A stretch of 64,000 nt of DNA, taken from positions 69,646,764 through 69,710,763 of the forward strand of contig OU744726.1 in assembly GCA_916613615.1 (NCBI GenBank), in the 5' to 3' direction. The translations under genes and the position numbers were made by a program. A model generated the notes under the pieces. That model made no database searches, was not told the origin of the DNA, and worked only from the letters and a program-made list of their open reading frames with translations. This stretch comes from Steromphala cineraria. Its lineage: Eukaryota > Mollusca > Gastropoda > Trochida > Trochidae. Below are positions 12,801-27,800 of the stretch, piece by piece (the stretch's first letter is position 1; each line of letters opens with the position of its first letter).

Positions 12801-15800
12801 AATACATGTTTTGAACGTAAGGGTGATGATACAAGTTTATGAACGTAAGGGAGATGATACAAGTTTATGAACGTAAGGGAGATGATACAAGTTTATGAAC
12901 GTAAGGGAAATGATACATGTTTTGAACGTAAGGGTGATGATACAAGTTTATGAACGTAAGGGAAATGATACATGTTTATGAACGTAAGGGAGATGATACA
13001 AGTTTATGAACGTAAGGGAAATGATACAAGTTTATGAACGTAAGGGAAATGATACAAGTTTATGAACGTAAGGGAGATGATACAAGTTTTGAACGTAAGG
13101 GAAATGATACAAGTTTATGAACGTAAGGGAAATGATACATGTTTTGAACGTAAGGGAGATGATACAAGTTTATGAACGTAAGGGAAATGATACATGTTTA
13201 TGAACGTAAGGGAGATGATACAAGTTTATGAACGTAAGGGAAATGATACAAGTTTATGAACGTAAGGGAAATGATACAAGTTTATGAACGTAAGGGAGAT
13301 GATACAAGTTTTGAACGTAAGGGAAATGATACAAGTTTATGAACGTAAGGGAAATGATACAAGTTTTAACGTAAGGGAGATGATACAAGTTTATGAACGT
13401 AAGGGAGATGATACAAGTTTATGAACGTAAGGGAGATGATACAAGTTTATGAACGTAAGGGAGATGATACAAGTTTATGAACGTAAGGGAAATGATACAT
13501 GTTTTGAACGTAAGGGAGATGATACAAGTTTATGAACGTAAGGGAAATGATACAAGTTTATGAACGTAAGGGAGATGACACAAGTTTATGAACGTAAGGG
13601 AAATGATACAAGTTTTGAACGTAAGGGAGATGATACAAGTTTATGAACGTAAGGGAAATGATACAAGTTTATGAACGTAAGGGAAATGATACATGTTTTG
13701 AACGTAAGGGAGATGATACAAGTTTATGAACGTAAGGGAAATGATACAAGTTTATGAACGTAAGGGAGATGATACAAGTTTATGAACGTAAGGGAAATGA
13801 TACAAGTTTTGAACGTAAGGGAGATGATACAAGTTTATGAACGTAAGGGAAATGATACAAGTTTTAACGTAAGGGAGATGATACAAGTTTATGAACGTAA
13901 GGGAGATGATACAAGTTTATGAACGTAAGGGAAATGATACATGTTTTGAACGTAAGGGAGATGATACAAGTTTATGAACGTAAGGGAAATGATACAAGTT
14001 TATGAACGTAAGGGAGATGATACAAGTTTATGAGCGTAAGGGAAATGATACAAGTTTTGAACGTAAGGGAGATGATACAAGTTTTGAACGTAAGGGAGAT
14101 GATACAAGTTTATGAACGTAAGGGAAATGATACAAGTTTATGAACGTAAGGGAGATGATACAAGTTTATGAGCGTAAGGGAAATGATACAAGTTTTGAAC
14201 GTAAGGGAGATGATACAAGTTTATGAACGTAAGGGAGATGATACAAGTTTATGAACGTAAGGGAAATGATACAAGTTTTGAACGTAAGGGAGATGATACA
14301 AGTTTATGAACGTAAGGGAAATGATACATGTTTTGAACGTAAGGGAGATGATACAAGTTTATGAGCGTAAGGGAGATGATACAAGTTTATGAACGTAAGG
14401 GAAATGATACAAGTTTTGAACGTAAGGGAGATGATACAAGTTTATGAACGTAAGGGAAATGATACAAGTTTTAACGTAAGGGAGATGATACAAGTTTATG
14501 AACGTAAGGGAGATGATACAAGTTTATGAACGTAAGGGAAATGATACATGTTTTGAACGTAAGGGAGATGATACAAGTTTATGAACGTAAGGGAAATGAT
14601 ACATGTGTATGAACGTAAGGGAAATGATACAAGTTTACGAACGTAAGGGAAATGATACAAGTTTTAACGTAAGGGAAATGATACAAGTTTATGAACGTAA
14701 GGGAGATGATACAAGTTTATGAGCGTAAGGGAAATGATACAAGTTTTGAACGTAAGGGAGATGATACAAGTTTTGAACGTAAGGGAGATGATACAAGTTT
14801 TGAACGTAAGGGAGATGATACAAGTTTATGAACGTAAGGGAAATGATACAAGTTTTAACGTAAGGGAGATGATACAAGTTTATGAACGTAAGGGAGATGA
14901 TACAAGTTTTGAACGTAAGGGAGATGATACAAGTTTATGAGCGTAAGGGAAATGATACAAGTTTTGAACGTAAGGGAGATGATACAAGTTTTGAACGTAA
15001 GGGAGATGATACAAGTTTATGAACGTAAGGGAAATGATACAAGTTTATGAACGTAAGGGAGATGATACAAGTTTATGAGCGTAAGGGAAATGATACAAGT
15101 TTTGAACGTAAGGGAGATGATACAAGTTTATGAACGTAAGGGAGATGATACAAGTTTATGAGCGTAAGGGAAATGATACAAGTTTTGAACGTAAGGGAAA
15201 TGATACAAGTTTTGAACGTAAGGGAAATGATACATGTTTTGAACGTAAGGGAGATGATACAAGTTTATGAGCGTAAGGGAAATGATACAAGTTTTGAACG
15301 TAAGGGAAATGATACAAGTTTATGAACGTAAGGGAAATGATACAAGTTTATGAACGTAAGGGAGATGATACAAGTTTATGAACGTAAGGGAAATGATACA
15401 AGTTTATGAACGTAAGGGAGATGATACAAGTTTATGAACGTAAGGGAAATGATACAAGTTTATGAACGTAAGGGAGATGATACAAGTTTATGAACGTAAG
15501 GGAGATGATACAAGTTTATGAACGTAAGGGAGATGATACAAGTTTATGAACGTAAGGGAGATGATACAAGTTTATGAACGTAAGGGAAATGATACAAGTT
15601 TATGAACGTAAGGGAGATGATACAAGTTTATGAACGTAAGGGAAATGATACAAGTTTTGAACGTAAGGGAAATGATACAAGTTTATGAACGTAAGGGAGA
15701 TGATACAAGTTTATGAACGTAAGGGAAATGATACAAGTTTATGAACGTAAGGGAGATGATACAAGTTTATGAACGTAAGGGAAATGATACAAGTTTATGA

Positions 15801-18800
15801 ACGTAAGGGAGATGATACAAGTTTATGAACGTAAGGGAAATGATACAAGTTTTGAACGTAAGGGAGATGATACAAGTTTTGAACGTAAGGGAGATTATAC
15901 AAGTTTATGAACGTAAGGGAAATGATACAAGTTTATGAACGTAAGGGAGATGATACAAGTTTATGAACGTAAGGGAGATGATACAAGTTTTAACGTAAGG
16001 GAAATGATACAAGTTTATGAACGTAAGGGAGATGATACAAGTTTATGAACGTAAGGGAGATGATACAAGTTTATGAACGTAAGGGAGATGATACAAGTTT
16101 ATGAACGTAAGGGAAATGATACATGTGTATGAACGTAAGGGAAATGATACAAGTTTATGAACGTAAGGGAAATGATACAAGTTTATGAACGTAAGGGAGA
16201 TGATACAAGTTTATGAACGTAAGGGAAATGATACATGTGTATGAACGTAAGGGAAATGATACAAGTTTACGAACGTAAGGGAAATGATACAAGTTTTAAC
16301 GTAAGGGAAATGATACAAGTTTATGAACGTTAGGAAAATGATACAAGTTTATGAACGTAAGGGAAATGATACAAGTTTTAACGTAAGGGAGGTGATACAA
16401 GTTTTAACGTAAGGGAGATGATACAAGTTTATGAACGTTAGGGAAATGATACAAGTTTATGAACGTAAGGGAAATGATACAAGTTTTTGAACGTAAGGGA
16501 AATGATACAAGTTTATGAACGTAAGGGAAATGATACAAATTTATGAACGTAAGGGAAATGATACAAGTTTATGAACGTAAGGGAAATGATACAAGTTTAT
16601 GAACGTAAGGGAAATGATACAAGTTTATGAACGTAAGGGAGATGATACAAGTTTTGAACGTAAGGGAAATGATACATGTTTTGAACGTTAGGGTGATGAT
16701 ACAAGTTTATGAACGTAAAGGAGATGATACAAGTTTTGAACGTAAGTGAAATAATACATGTTTTGAACGTAAGGGTGATGATACAAGTTTATGAACGTAA
16801 GGGAGATGATACAAGTTTATGAACGTAAGGGAGATGATACAAGTTTATGAACGTAAGGGAAATGATACATGTTTTGAACGTAAGGGTGATGATACAAGTT
16901 TATGAACGTAAGGGAAATGATACATGTTTATGAACGTAAGGGAGATGATACAAGTTTTTGAACGTAAGGGAAATGATACAAGTTTATGAACGTAAGGGAA
17001 ATGATACAAGTTTATGAACGTAAGGGAGATGATACAAGTTTTGAACGTAAGGGAAATGATACAAGTTTATGAACGTAAGGGAAATGATACATGTTTTGAA
17101 CGTAAGGGTGATGATACAAGTTTATGAACGTAAGGGAAATGATACATGTTTATGAACGTAAGGGAGATGATACAAGTTTATGAACGTAAGGGAAATGATA
17201 CAAGTTTATGAACGTAAGGGAAATGATACAAGTTTATGAACGTAAGGGAGATGATACAAGTTTTGAACGTAAGGGAAATGATACAAGTTTATGAACGTAA
17301 GGGAAATGATACAAGTTTTAACGTACGGGAGATGATACAAGTTTATGAACGTAAGGGAGATGATACAAGTTTATGAACGTAAGGGAGATGATACAAGTTT
17401 ATGAACGTAAGGGAGATGATACAAGTTTATGAACGTAAGGGAAATGATACATGTTTTGAACGTAAGGGAGATGATACAAGTTTATGAGCGTAAGGGAGAT
17501 GATACAAGTTTATGAACGTAAGGGAGATGATACAAGTTTATGAACGTAAGGGAGATGATACAAGTTTATGAACGTAAGGGAGATGATACAAGTTTATGAA
17601 CGTAAGGGAGATGATACAAGTTTATGAGCGTAAGGGAGATGATACATGTTTTGAACGTAAGGGAGATGATACAAGTTTATGAGCGTAAGGGAAATGATAC
17701 AAGTTTTGAACGTAAGGGAGATGATACAAGTTTATGAACGTAAGGGAGATGATACAAGTTTATGAACGTAAGGGAGATGATACAAGTTTATGAACGTAAG
17801 GGAGATGATACAAGTTTATGAACGTAAGGGAAATGATACAAGTTTATGAACGTAAGGGAGATGATACAAGTTTATGAACGTAAGGGAGATGATACAAGTT
17901 TATGAACGTAAGGGAGATGATACAAGTTTATGAACGTAAGGGAGATGATACAAGTTTATGAACGTAAGGGAAATGATACAAGTTTATGAACGTAAGGGAG
18001 ATGATACAAGTTTATGAACGTAAGGGAAATGATACAAGTTTTGAACGTAAGGGAAATGATACAAGTTTATGAACGTAAGGGAGATGATACAAGTTTATGA
18101 ACGTAAGGGAAATGATACAAGTTTATGAACGTAAGGGAGATGATACAAGTTTATGAACGTAAGGGAAATGATACAAGTTTATGAACGTAAGGGAGATGAT
18201 ACAAGTTTATGAACGTAAGGGAAATGATACAAGTTTTGAACGTAAGGGAGATGATACAAGTTTTGAACGTAAGGGAGATGATACAAGTTTATGAACGTAA
18301 GGGAAATGATACAAGTTTATGAACGTAAGGGAGATGATACAAGTTTATGAACGTAAGGGAGATGATACAAGTTTTAACGTAAGGGAAATGATACAAGTTT
18401 ATGAACGTAAGGGAGATGATACAAGTTTATGAACGTAAGGGAGATGATACAAGTTTATGAACGTAAGGGAAATGATACATGTGTATGAACGTAAGGGAAA
18501 TGATACAAGTTTATGAACGTAAGGGAAATGATACAAGTTTATGAACGTAAGGGAGATGATACAAGTTTATGAACGTAAGGGAAATGATACATGTGTATGA
18601 ACGTAAGGGAAATGATACAAGTTTACGAACGTAAGGGAAATGATACAAGTTTTAACGTAAGGGAAATGATACAAGTTTATGAACGTTAGGGAAATGATAC
18701 AAGTTTATGAACGTAAGGGAAATGATACAAGTTTTAACGTAAGGGAGGTGATACAAGTTTTAACGTAAGGGAGATGATACAAGTTTATGAACGTTAGGGA

Positions 18801-21800
18801 AATGATACAATTTTATGAACGTAAGGGAAATGATACAAGTTTTAACGTAAGGGAGATGATACAAGTTTATGAACGTAAGGGAGATGATACAAGTTTATGA
18901 ACGTAAGGGAAATGATACAAGTTTTAACGTAAGGGAGATGATACAAGTTTATGAACGTAAGGGAGATGATACAAGTTTATGAACGTAAGGGAAATGATAC
19001 AAGTTTTAACGTAAGGGAGATGATACAAGTTTATAAACGTAAGGGAAATGATACAAGTTTATGAACGTAAGGGAAATGATACAAGTTTTAACGTAAGGGA
19101 AATGATACAAGTTTATGAACGTAAGGTAGATGATACAAGTTTTAACGTAAGGGAGATGATACAAGTTTATGAACGTAAGGGAAATGATACAAGTTTATGA
19201 ACGTAAGGGAGATGATACAAGTTTTAACGTAAGGGAGATGATACAAGTTTATGAACGTAAGGGAGATGATACAAGTTTATGAACGTAAGGGAAATGATAC
19301 AAGTTTTAACGTAAGGGAGATGATACAAGTTTATGAACGTAAGGGAGATGATACAAGTTTATGAACGTAAGGGAGATGATACAAGTTTATGAACGTAAGG
19401 GAAATGATACATGTTTTGAACGTAAGGGAAATGATACAAGTTTATGAACGTAAGGGAGATGATACAAGTTTATGAACGTAAGGGAGATGATACAAGTTTA
19501 TGAACGTAAGGGAGATGATACAAGTTTATGAACGTAAGGGAAATGATACAAGTTTATGAACGTAAGGGAAATGATACAAGTTTTAACGTAAGGGAAATGA
19601 TACAAGTTTTGAACGTTAGGGAAATGATACATGTGTATGAACGTAAGGGAAATGATACAAGTTTATGAACGTAAGGGAAATGATACAAGTTTTAACGTAA
19701 GGGAAATGATACAAGTTTATGAACGTTAGGGAGATGATACAAGTTTATGAACGTAAGGGAAATGATACAAGTTTATGAACGTTAGGGAGATGATACAAGT
19801 TTATGAACGTAAGGGAAATGATACATGTTTATGAACGTAAGGGAAATGATACAAGTTTATGAACGTTAGGGAAATGATACAAGTTTATGAACGTAAGGGA
19901 AATGATACAAGTTTATGAACGTAAGGGAAATGATACAAGTTTATGAACGTAAGGGAAATGATACAAATTTATGAACGTAAGGGAAATGATACAAGTTTAT
20001 GAACGTAAGGGAAATGATACAAGTTTATGAGCGTAAGGGAGATGATACATGTTTTGAACGTAAGGGAGATGATACAAGTTTATGAGCGTAAGGGAAATGA
20101 TACAAGTTTATGAACGTAAGGGAGATGATACAAGTTTATGAACGTAAGGGAAATGATACAAGTTTTGAACGTAAGGGAGATGATACAAGTTTTGAACGTA
20201 AGGGAGATGATACAAGTTTATGAACGTAAGGGAAATGATACAAGTTTATGAACGTAAGGGAGATGATACAAGTTTATGAACGTAAGGGAGATGATACAAG
20301 TTTTAACGTAAGGGAAATGATACAAGTTTATGAACGTAAGGGAGATGATACAAGTTTATGAACGTAAGTGAGATGATACAAGTTTATGAACGTAAGGGAG
20401 ATGATACAAGTTTATGAACGTAAGGGAAATGATACATGTGTATGAACGTAAGGGAAATGATACAAGTTTATGAACGTAAGGGAAATGATACAAGTTTATG
20501 AACGTAAGGGAGATGATACAAGTTTATGAACGTAAGGGAAATGATACATGTGTATGAACGTAAGGGAAATGATACAAGTTTACGAACGTAAGGGAAATGA
20601 TACAAGTTTTAACGTAAGGGAAATGATACAAGTTTATGAACGTTAGGGAAATGATACAAGTTTATGAACGTAAGGGAAATGATACAAGTTTTAACGTAAG
20701 GGAGGTGATACAAGTTTTAACGTAAGGGAGATGATACAAGTTTATGAACGTTAGGGAAATGATACAAGTTTATGAACGTAAGGGAAATGATACAAGTTTT
20801 AACGTAAGGGAGATGATACAAGTTTATGAACGTAAGGGAGATGATACAAGTTTATGAACGTAAGGGAAATGATACAAGTTTTAACGTAAGGGAGATGATA
20901 CAAGTTTATGAACGTAAGGAGATGATACAAGTTTATGAACGTAAGGGAAATGATACAAGTTTTAACGTAAGGGAGATGATACAAGTTTATAAACGTAAGG
21001 GAAATGATACAAGTTTATGAACGTAAGGGAAATGATACAAGTTTTAACGTAAGGGAAATGATACAAGTTTATGAACGTAAGGTAGATGATACAAGTTTTA
21101 ACGTAAGGGAGATGATACAAGTTTATGAACGTAAGGGAAATGATACAAGTTTATGAACGTAAGGGAGATGATACAAGTTTTAACGTAAGGGAGATGATAC
21201 AAGTTTATGAACGTAAGGGAGATGATACAAGTTTATGAACGTAAGGGAAATGATACAAGTTTTAACGTAAGGGAGATGATACAAGTTTATGAACGTAAGG
21301 GAGATGATACAAGTTTATGAACGTAAGGGAGATGATACAAGTTTATGAACGTAAGGGAAATGATACATGTTTTGAACGTAAGGGAAATGATACAAGTTTA
21401 TGAACGTAAGGGAGATGATACAAGTTTATGAACGTAAGGGAGATGATACAAGTTTATGAACGTAAGGGAGATGATACAAGTTTATGAACGTAAGGGAAAT
21501 GATACAAGTTTATGAACGTAAGGGAAATGATACAAGTTTTAACGTAAGGGAAATGATACAAGTTTTGAACGTTAGGGAAATGATACATGTGTATGAACGT
21601 AAGGGAAATGATACAAGTTTATGAACGTAAGGGAAATGATACAAGTTTTAACGTAAGGGAAATGATACAAGTTTATGAACGTTAGGGAGATGATACAAGT
21701 TTATGAACGTAAGGGAAATGATACAAGTTTATGAACGTTAGGGAGATGATACAAGTTTATGAACGTAAGGGAAATGATACATGTTTATGAACGTAAGGGA

Positions 21801-24800
21801 AATGATACAAGTTTATGAACGTTAGGGAAATGATACAAGTTTATGAACGTAAGGGAAATGATACAAGTTTATGAACGTAAGGGAAATGATACAAGTTTAT
21901 GAACGTAAGGGAAATGATACAAATTTATGAACGTAAGGGAAATGATACAAGTTTATGAACGTAAGGGAAATGATACAAGTTTATGAACGTAAGGGAAATG
22001 ATACAAGTTTATGAACGTAAGGGAGATGATACAAGTTTTGAACGTAAGGGAAATGATACATGTTTTGAACGTTAGGGTGATGATACAAGTTTATGAACGT
22101 AAAGGAGATGATACAAGTTTTGAACGTAAGGGAAATAATACAAGTTTATGAACGTAAGGGAGATGATACAAGTTTTGAACGTAAGGGAAATGATACAAGT
22201 TTATGAACGTAAGGGAAATGATACAAGTTTTAACGTAAGGGAGATGATACAAGTTTATGAACGTAAGGGAGATGATACAAGTTTATGAACGTAAGGAAGA
22301 TGATACAAGTTTTGAACGTAAGGGAAATGATACATGTTTTGAACGTAAGGGAAATGATACAAGTTTATGAACGTAAGGGAAATGATACAAGTTTATGAAC
22401 GTAAGGGAAATGATACATGTTTATGAACGTAAGGGAAATGATACAAGTTTATGAGCGTAAGGGAAATGATACAAGTTTTGAACGTAAGGGAGATGATACA
22501 AGTTTATGAACGTAAGGGAGATGATACAAGTTTATGAACGTAAGGGAGATGATACAAGTTTATGAACGTAAGGGAGATGATACAAGTTTATGAACGTAAG
22601 GGAAATGATACAAGTTTATGAACGTAAGGGAGATGATACAAGTTTATGAACGTAAGGGAAATGATACAAGTTTTGAACGTAAGGGAAATGATACAAGTTT
22701 ATGAACGTAAGGGAGATGATACAAGTTTATGAACGTAAGGGAAATGATACAAGTTTATGAACGTAAGGGAAATGATACAAGTTTATGAACGTAAGGGAGA
22801 TGATACAAGTTTATGAACGTAAGGGAGATGATACAAGTTTATGAACGTAAGGGAAATGATACAAGTTTTGAACGTAAGGGAGATGATACAAGTTTTGAAC
22901 GTAAGGGAGATGATACAAGTTTATGAACGTAAGGGAAATGATACAAGTTTATGAACGTAAGGGAGATGATACAAGTTTATGAACGTAAGGGAGATGATAC
23001 AAGTTTATGAACGTAAGGGAGATGATACAAGTTTTAACGTAAGGGAAATGATACAAGTTTATGAACGTAAGGGAGATGATACAAGTTTATGAACGTAAGG
23101 GAGATGATACAAGTTTATGAACGTAAGGGAAATGATACATGTGTATGAACGTAAGGGAAATGATACAAGTTTATGAACGTAAGGGAAATGAGACAAGTTT
23201 ATGAACGTAAGGGAAATGATACAAGTTTATGAACGTAAGGGAGATGATACAAGTTTATGAACGTAAGGGAAATGATACATGTGTATGAACGTAAGGGAAA
23301 TGATACAAGTTTACGAACGTAAGGGAAATGATACAAGTTTTAACGTAAGGGAAATGATACAAGTTTATGAACGTTAGGGAGATGATACAAGTTTATGAAC
23401 GTAAGGGAAATGATACAAGTTTATGAACGTAAGGGAGATGATACAAGTTTATGAACGTAAGGGAGATGATACAAGTTTATGAACGTAAGGGAAATGATAC
23501 AAGTTTATGAACGTAAGGGAGATGATACAAGTTTTAACGTAAGGGAGATGATACAAGTTTATGAACGTAAGGGAAATGGTACAAGTTTATGAACGTAAGG
23601 GAAATGATACAAGTTTATGAACGTAAGGGAGATGATACAAGTTTTAACGTAAGGGAGATGATACAAATTTATGAACGTAAGGGAGATGATACAAGTTTAT
23701 GAACGAAAGGGAGGTGATACAAGTTTATGAACGTAAGGGAGATGATACAAGTTTATGAACGTAAGGGAGATGATACAAGTTTATGAACGTAAGGGAGATG
23801 ATACAAGTTTATGAACGTAAGGGAAATGATACAAGTTTTAACGTAAGGGAAATGATACAAGTTTATGAACATATGGGGGATGATACAAGTTTTAACGTAA
23901 GGGAGATGATACAAGTTTATGAACGTTAGGGAAATGATACATGTTTTGAACGTAAGGGTGATGATACAAGTTTATGAACGTAAGGGAGATGATACAAGTT
24001 GATGAACGTAAGGGAGATGATACAAGTTTATGAACGTAAGGGAAATGATACAAGTTTTAACGTAAGGAAGATGATACAAGTTTATGAACGTAAGGGAGAT
24101 GATACACGTTGATGAACGTAAGGGAAATGATACAAGTTTATGAACGTAAGGGAGATGATACAAGTTTTGAACGTAAGGGAAATGATACATGTTTTGAACG
24201 TAAGGGTGATGATACAAGTTTATGAACGTAAGGGAAATGATACAAGTTTATGAACATAAGGGAGATTATACAAGTTTTGAACGTAAGGGAAATGATACAA
24301 GTTTATGAACGTAAGGGAGATGATACAAGTTTATGAACGTAAGGGAAATGATACAAGTTTATGAACGTAAGGGAAATGATACAAGTTTATGAACGTAAGG
24401 GAAATGATACAAGTTTTGAACGTAAGGGAAATGATACAAGTTTATGAACGTAAGGGAGATGATACAAGTTTATGAACGTAAGGGAAATGATACAAGTTTA
24501 TGAACGTAAGGGAGATGATACAAGTTTTAACGTAAGGGAAATGATACAAGTTTATGAACGTAAGGGAGATGATACAAGTTTTGAACGTAAGGGAAATGAT
24601 ACAAGTTTTGAACGTAAGGGAAATGCAAGTACACAAACAAAGCTGACGTATTGGATTGTGGGTTCGTTATTAGCTACGGCAACTTTTAGGGGGTTGTATT
24701 CTTCGAAATTAGAAATAGGTACTTTGTCGTTTTGACCTCAGAGTATAGTTAAATTATTTTATTACCGAACTATATAGCTATTTGAAAAATGCGTTTGTAG

Positions 24801-27800
24801 GAATGCAACTGAGAGTCTTTATAACCGAGTACTATTATTTTCATTTGTTTTATGTTTGTTCCTCAGAGCACATCATCAACACAGCGGTCGTCTTGACGGG
24901 TGAGTTCTTGTACTTTAGATTTAAGATTTTACCTTGAGTTCTGTGTAATTTCAATTTTATTCGTTTTCATTTATTAACTTGTATGTGACATTTCAAAATG
25001 AATAATTTACAACAAGCGATGTAAACATTTACAAAACATGACGAGTGAGTTCTAAAATTCTAAGATATTCAAGTTACCTAATAATCATGAAGAAAAGTTT
25101 TAATGATATTCCAAAATGAATGCATTTTATTCAAACGATACAATTATGTATGTAACAGTATATCTATGTAATCAGCAAAAACGTGCATTAGCCAAAACGT
25201 TCAGACAGGCAGAATATTATATTTTACACGAGTAATCAATCAAATTGCTGAGCGTTGTAGGGATGGTCATAATTTTAATGCAAATACACAGGATACATCA
25301 ACTCCCATTTAACTTTATGTTCTTAAAGTGAATAACGTAGACATTTTAGTATATCATGTATTAAATGAGTTATTGCGCGTATTTACCTAAAGGCCATTGG
25401 AACCAACGTCAATGCTAGTTTAACTTTTACAATTGAACCTGTCGTTTAAAGGGGCAGTAGCACGTTTTTTGATAATTTTATGTTTCAAATTTTTTACTGA
25501 TAATTGTAAGTAAATGCTATATGTATTATTTTGACAGTGTCAAAAATCTCATTACACTAGCCAATCATCCATAGTAAGAGGATAAAGTATGAAGATTCAC
25601 ATAAAATCCATTGGCGGCCATTTTGTGTGAATACCTTTAATTCATTTTGTGTAAGAAAAGGGAAACGCATGGCTAAACTTTACTTTATCTATTTGAATTA
25701 TTACTGCTCCATTTAGCTTAAATATGTTGTCTTTCAATTGGAACCATTAATTTTCATTTTCCTGACATCACCTTATATCCCCCCTAAAACGTGCTACTGC
25801 CCCTTTAAATGACACCATTTATAGTTTATAGGTTGTATTATATGAAATTTCACCTGTCAATCAAAGTGTTCGTACCGTTGCGGACCAACAGTTCAAAGTT
25901 GATCTTAAGTTTATCCACACTGGTAAGCATTCGTACCATGATAAGTGTCTCTCACGTGCCCCAGCATTTTCTTGGTACGGAATATTTGCGCATAGTTTGC
26001 GCTATGTTCGTGCTTGAACCCGTGCAACTTGCGCTATGGTACCCAAGTTCTTGCACTGTCACGTATCGGTCACGTTATTGTACTCAGCCTCAAGCATGCG
26101 TGACCATTTGTTGACACGCTCTGGCACGCTTCATATACAAATAAACAAACAACGCACTACCAAACCAATCACAAGATAATTTAATTTCCGGGAAGGGCAG
26201 AAACATAAAATAGCATATTATTTCTAAAGACACAAACTTACTTTGCATTAGAATTAAGAAACTTTATCTGTTCAATTTTGTTAGAAACACGCCTTTAAAA
26301 CGTGTTTTACGCTTATAAATGAGTAAGTGAGTAGGTGAGTAAAATATGAGAACCATTGAGCAAAGTATGAGCACCATTAAGTAAAATATGAGCACCATTG
26401 AGTAAAGAATGAGAACACCATTGAGTAAAATAACACCAGTGAGTAAAATATGAGAACCAGTGAGTAAAATATGAGAACCAGTGAGTAAAATATGAGAACC
26501 AGTGAGTAAAATATGAGCACCATTGAGTAAAATATGACAGGTATGACACACATTATTTGGCAGAAACCTAGTTTCAATGAGCACCAATGCGAATCTGGTC
26601 GTACAGGTGAGGGATGTAGTGCACAAATGCTTGTCATTGAGTACCCCATAACGTGACATAATTTTATTTATATAAAAATAATTTTATTTAATAATATGAA
26701 TTTTTATAATAGTTTACGAAAATGGTACGCACTCGAGTGCGTGGCACGTGCTTGGACAGCACGCACAGTTTCCGACAGTGTACGAACTTTGGCGTACCAC
26801 GATTGCGTGAAAGCAGGACAGTTTATTGCGTTTGTTGATTAATCATGAAACAGACTTTCATGGGCATAACGTTCTCAGCATCCATTGTGCTAATGAAAAA
26901 TAAATCTATTTCAAAGAAGAAAAACAAAAGAGGTTTTCGAATCGAGAATATCGTGGATATAAAAATATTTCCCCATTTCTTTCTCCATAGCATTGTTTGA
27001 CATTTCAACGTCCCTAAAGTGTGCCCGCTGCTCACAATCCGAGTCCGAGTCTGACTGTCGGCACCAAATTGACTGTGCAGCTGGGAAGGCAAGTATTAAG
27101 AAATTACACGTATGACCGTTTTCCCAACTCCCACAGGGCGCTTGATTCCGTCACAATCCTACTTCTGGCGACGAGATACATCCTCTCCATGCGAAAATAG
27201 TTTTATGGCTGAAAGTTTCCGCTTATGCTACAACCTATCCCCTGATATCCTCCTATGATCTTCTGTCGTATCGCTATATATAGCAAGCCAATCAAATGAT
27301 GCCCTTTCAGCGATAGCGGCAAACAAGTTTCTTGGCTTCGTTCCGCGTGCTCACCGCTTGATTCAAATTAACCAATAGGAGTGCTATTGGATAATGAATC
27401 TGATTATCATTGCACACAGCAAAAATTAGTTGGTTTCCAGACAACTGAAACTAACAAGAAACCCTATGGATACCAAAATATCCATTTGGTATCCGGACAG
27501 TTTTTGTTAATTTCCTTACGGTTTCAATGCAAACTGAAACTCACGTTTGCACCATATTCCGTTTGGTATCCGGTACCGCTCTTTACCCATACCTCCATAA
27601 TGGATCCAGCTAGTTTCCGTGCGAATGGTTTATTGTTGGTTTTAACTTAATTTCCATGTAAAGTTAACATTGGTTTCAACATAGTTTCCAGGTTTAGTTT
27701 ATTATAGGTTTCCACTTGGTATCAATTGTTTAGTTTATTGTAGGTTTCCACTTGGTTTCAATGTTTTCGTTTATTGTAGGTTTCCACTTAGTTTCAATGT

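Noticed and set aside
9291..24625. CRISPR array
   Set aside because: Units are directly adjacent with no variable spacers, and the context is eukaryotic.
14689..24735. Open frames of 60-87 codons inside the 28-bp array, such as V-R-E-M-I-Q-V and Y-H-L-P-Y-V repeats
   Set aside because: Typical units (28, 27 or 26 bp) change frame from copy to copy, the frames appear on both strands, and they end at random unit-length changes.
26264..26659. Three overlapping minus-strand frames up to 131 codons with hydrophobic repeats (L-I-F-Y-S-L-V)
   Set aside because: Produced by a 21-bp tandem repeat; several frames are open at once, which is typical of such repeats and not of a membrane protein gene.
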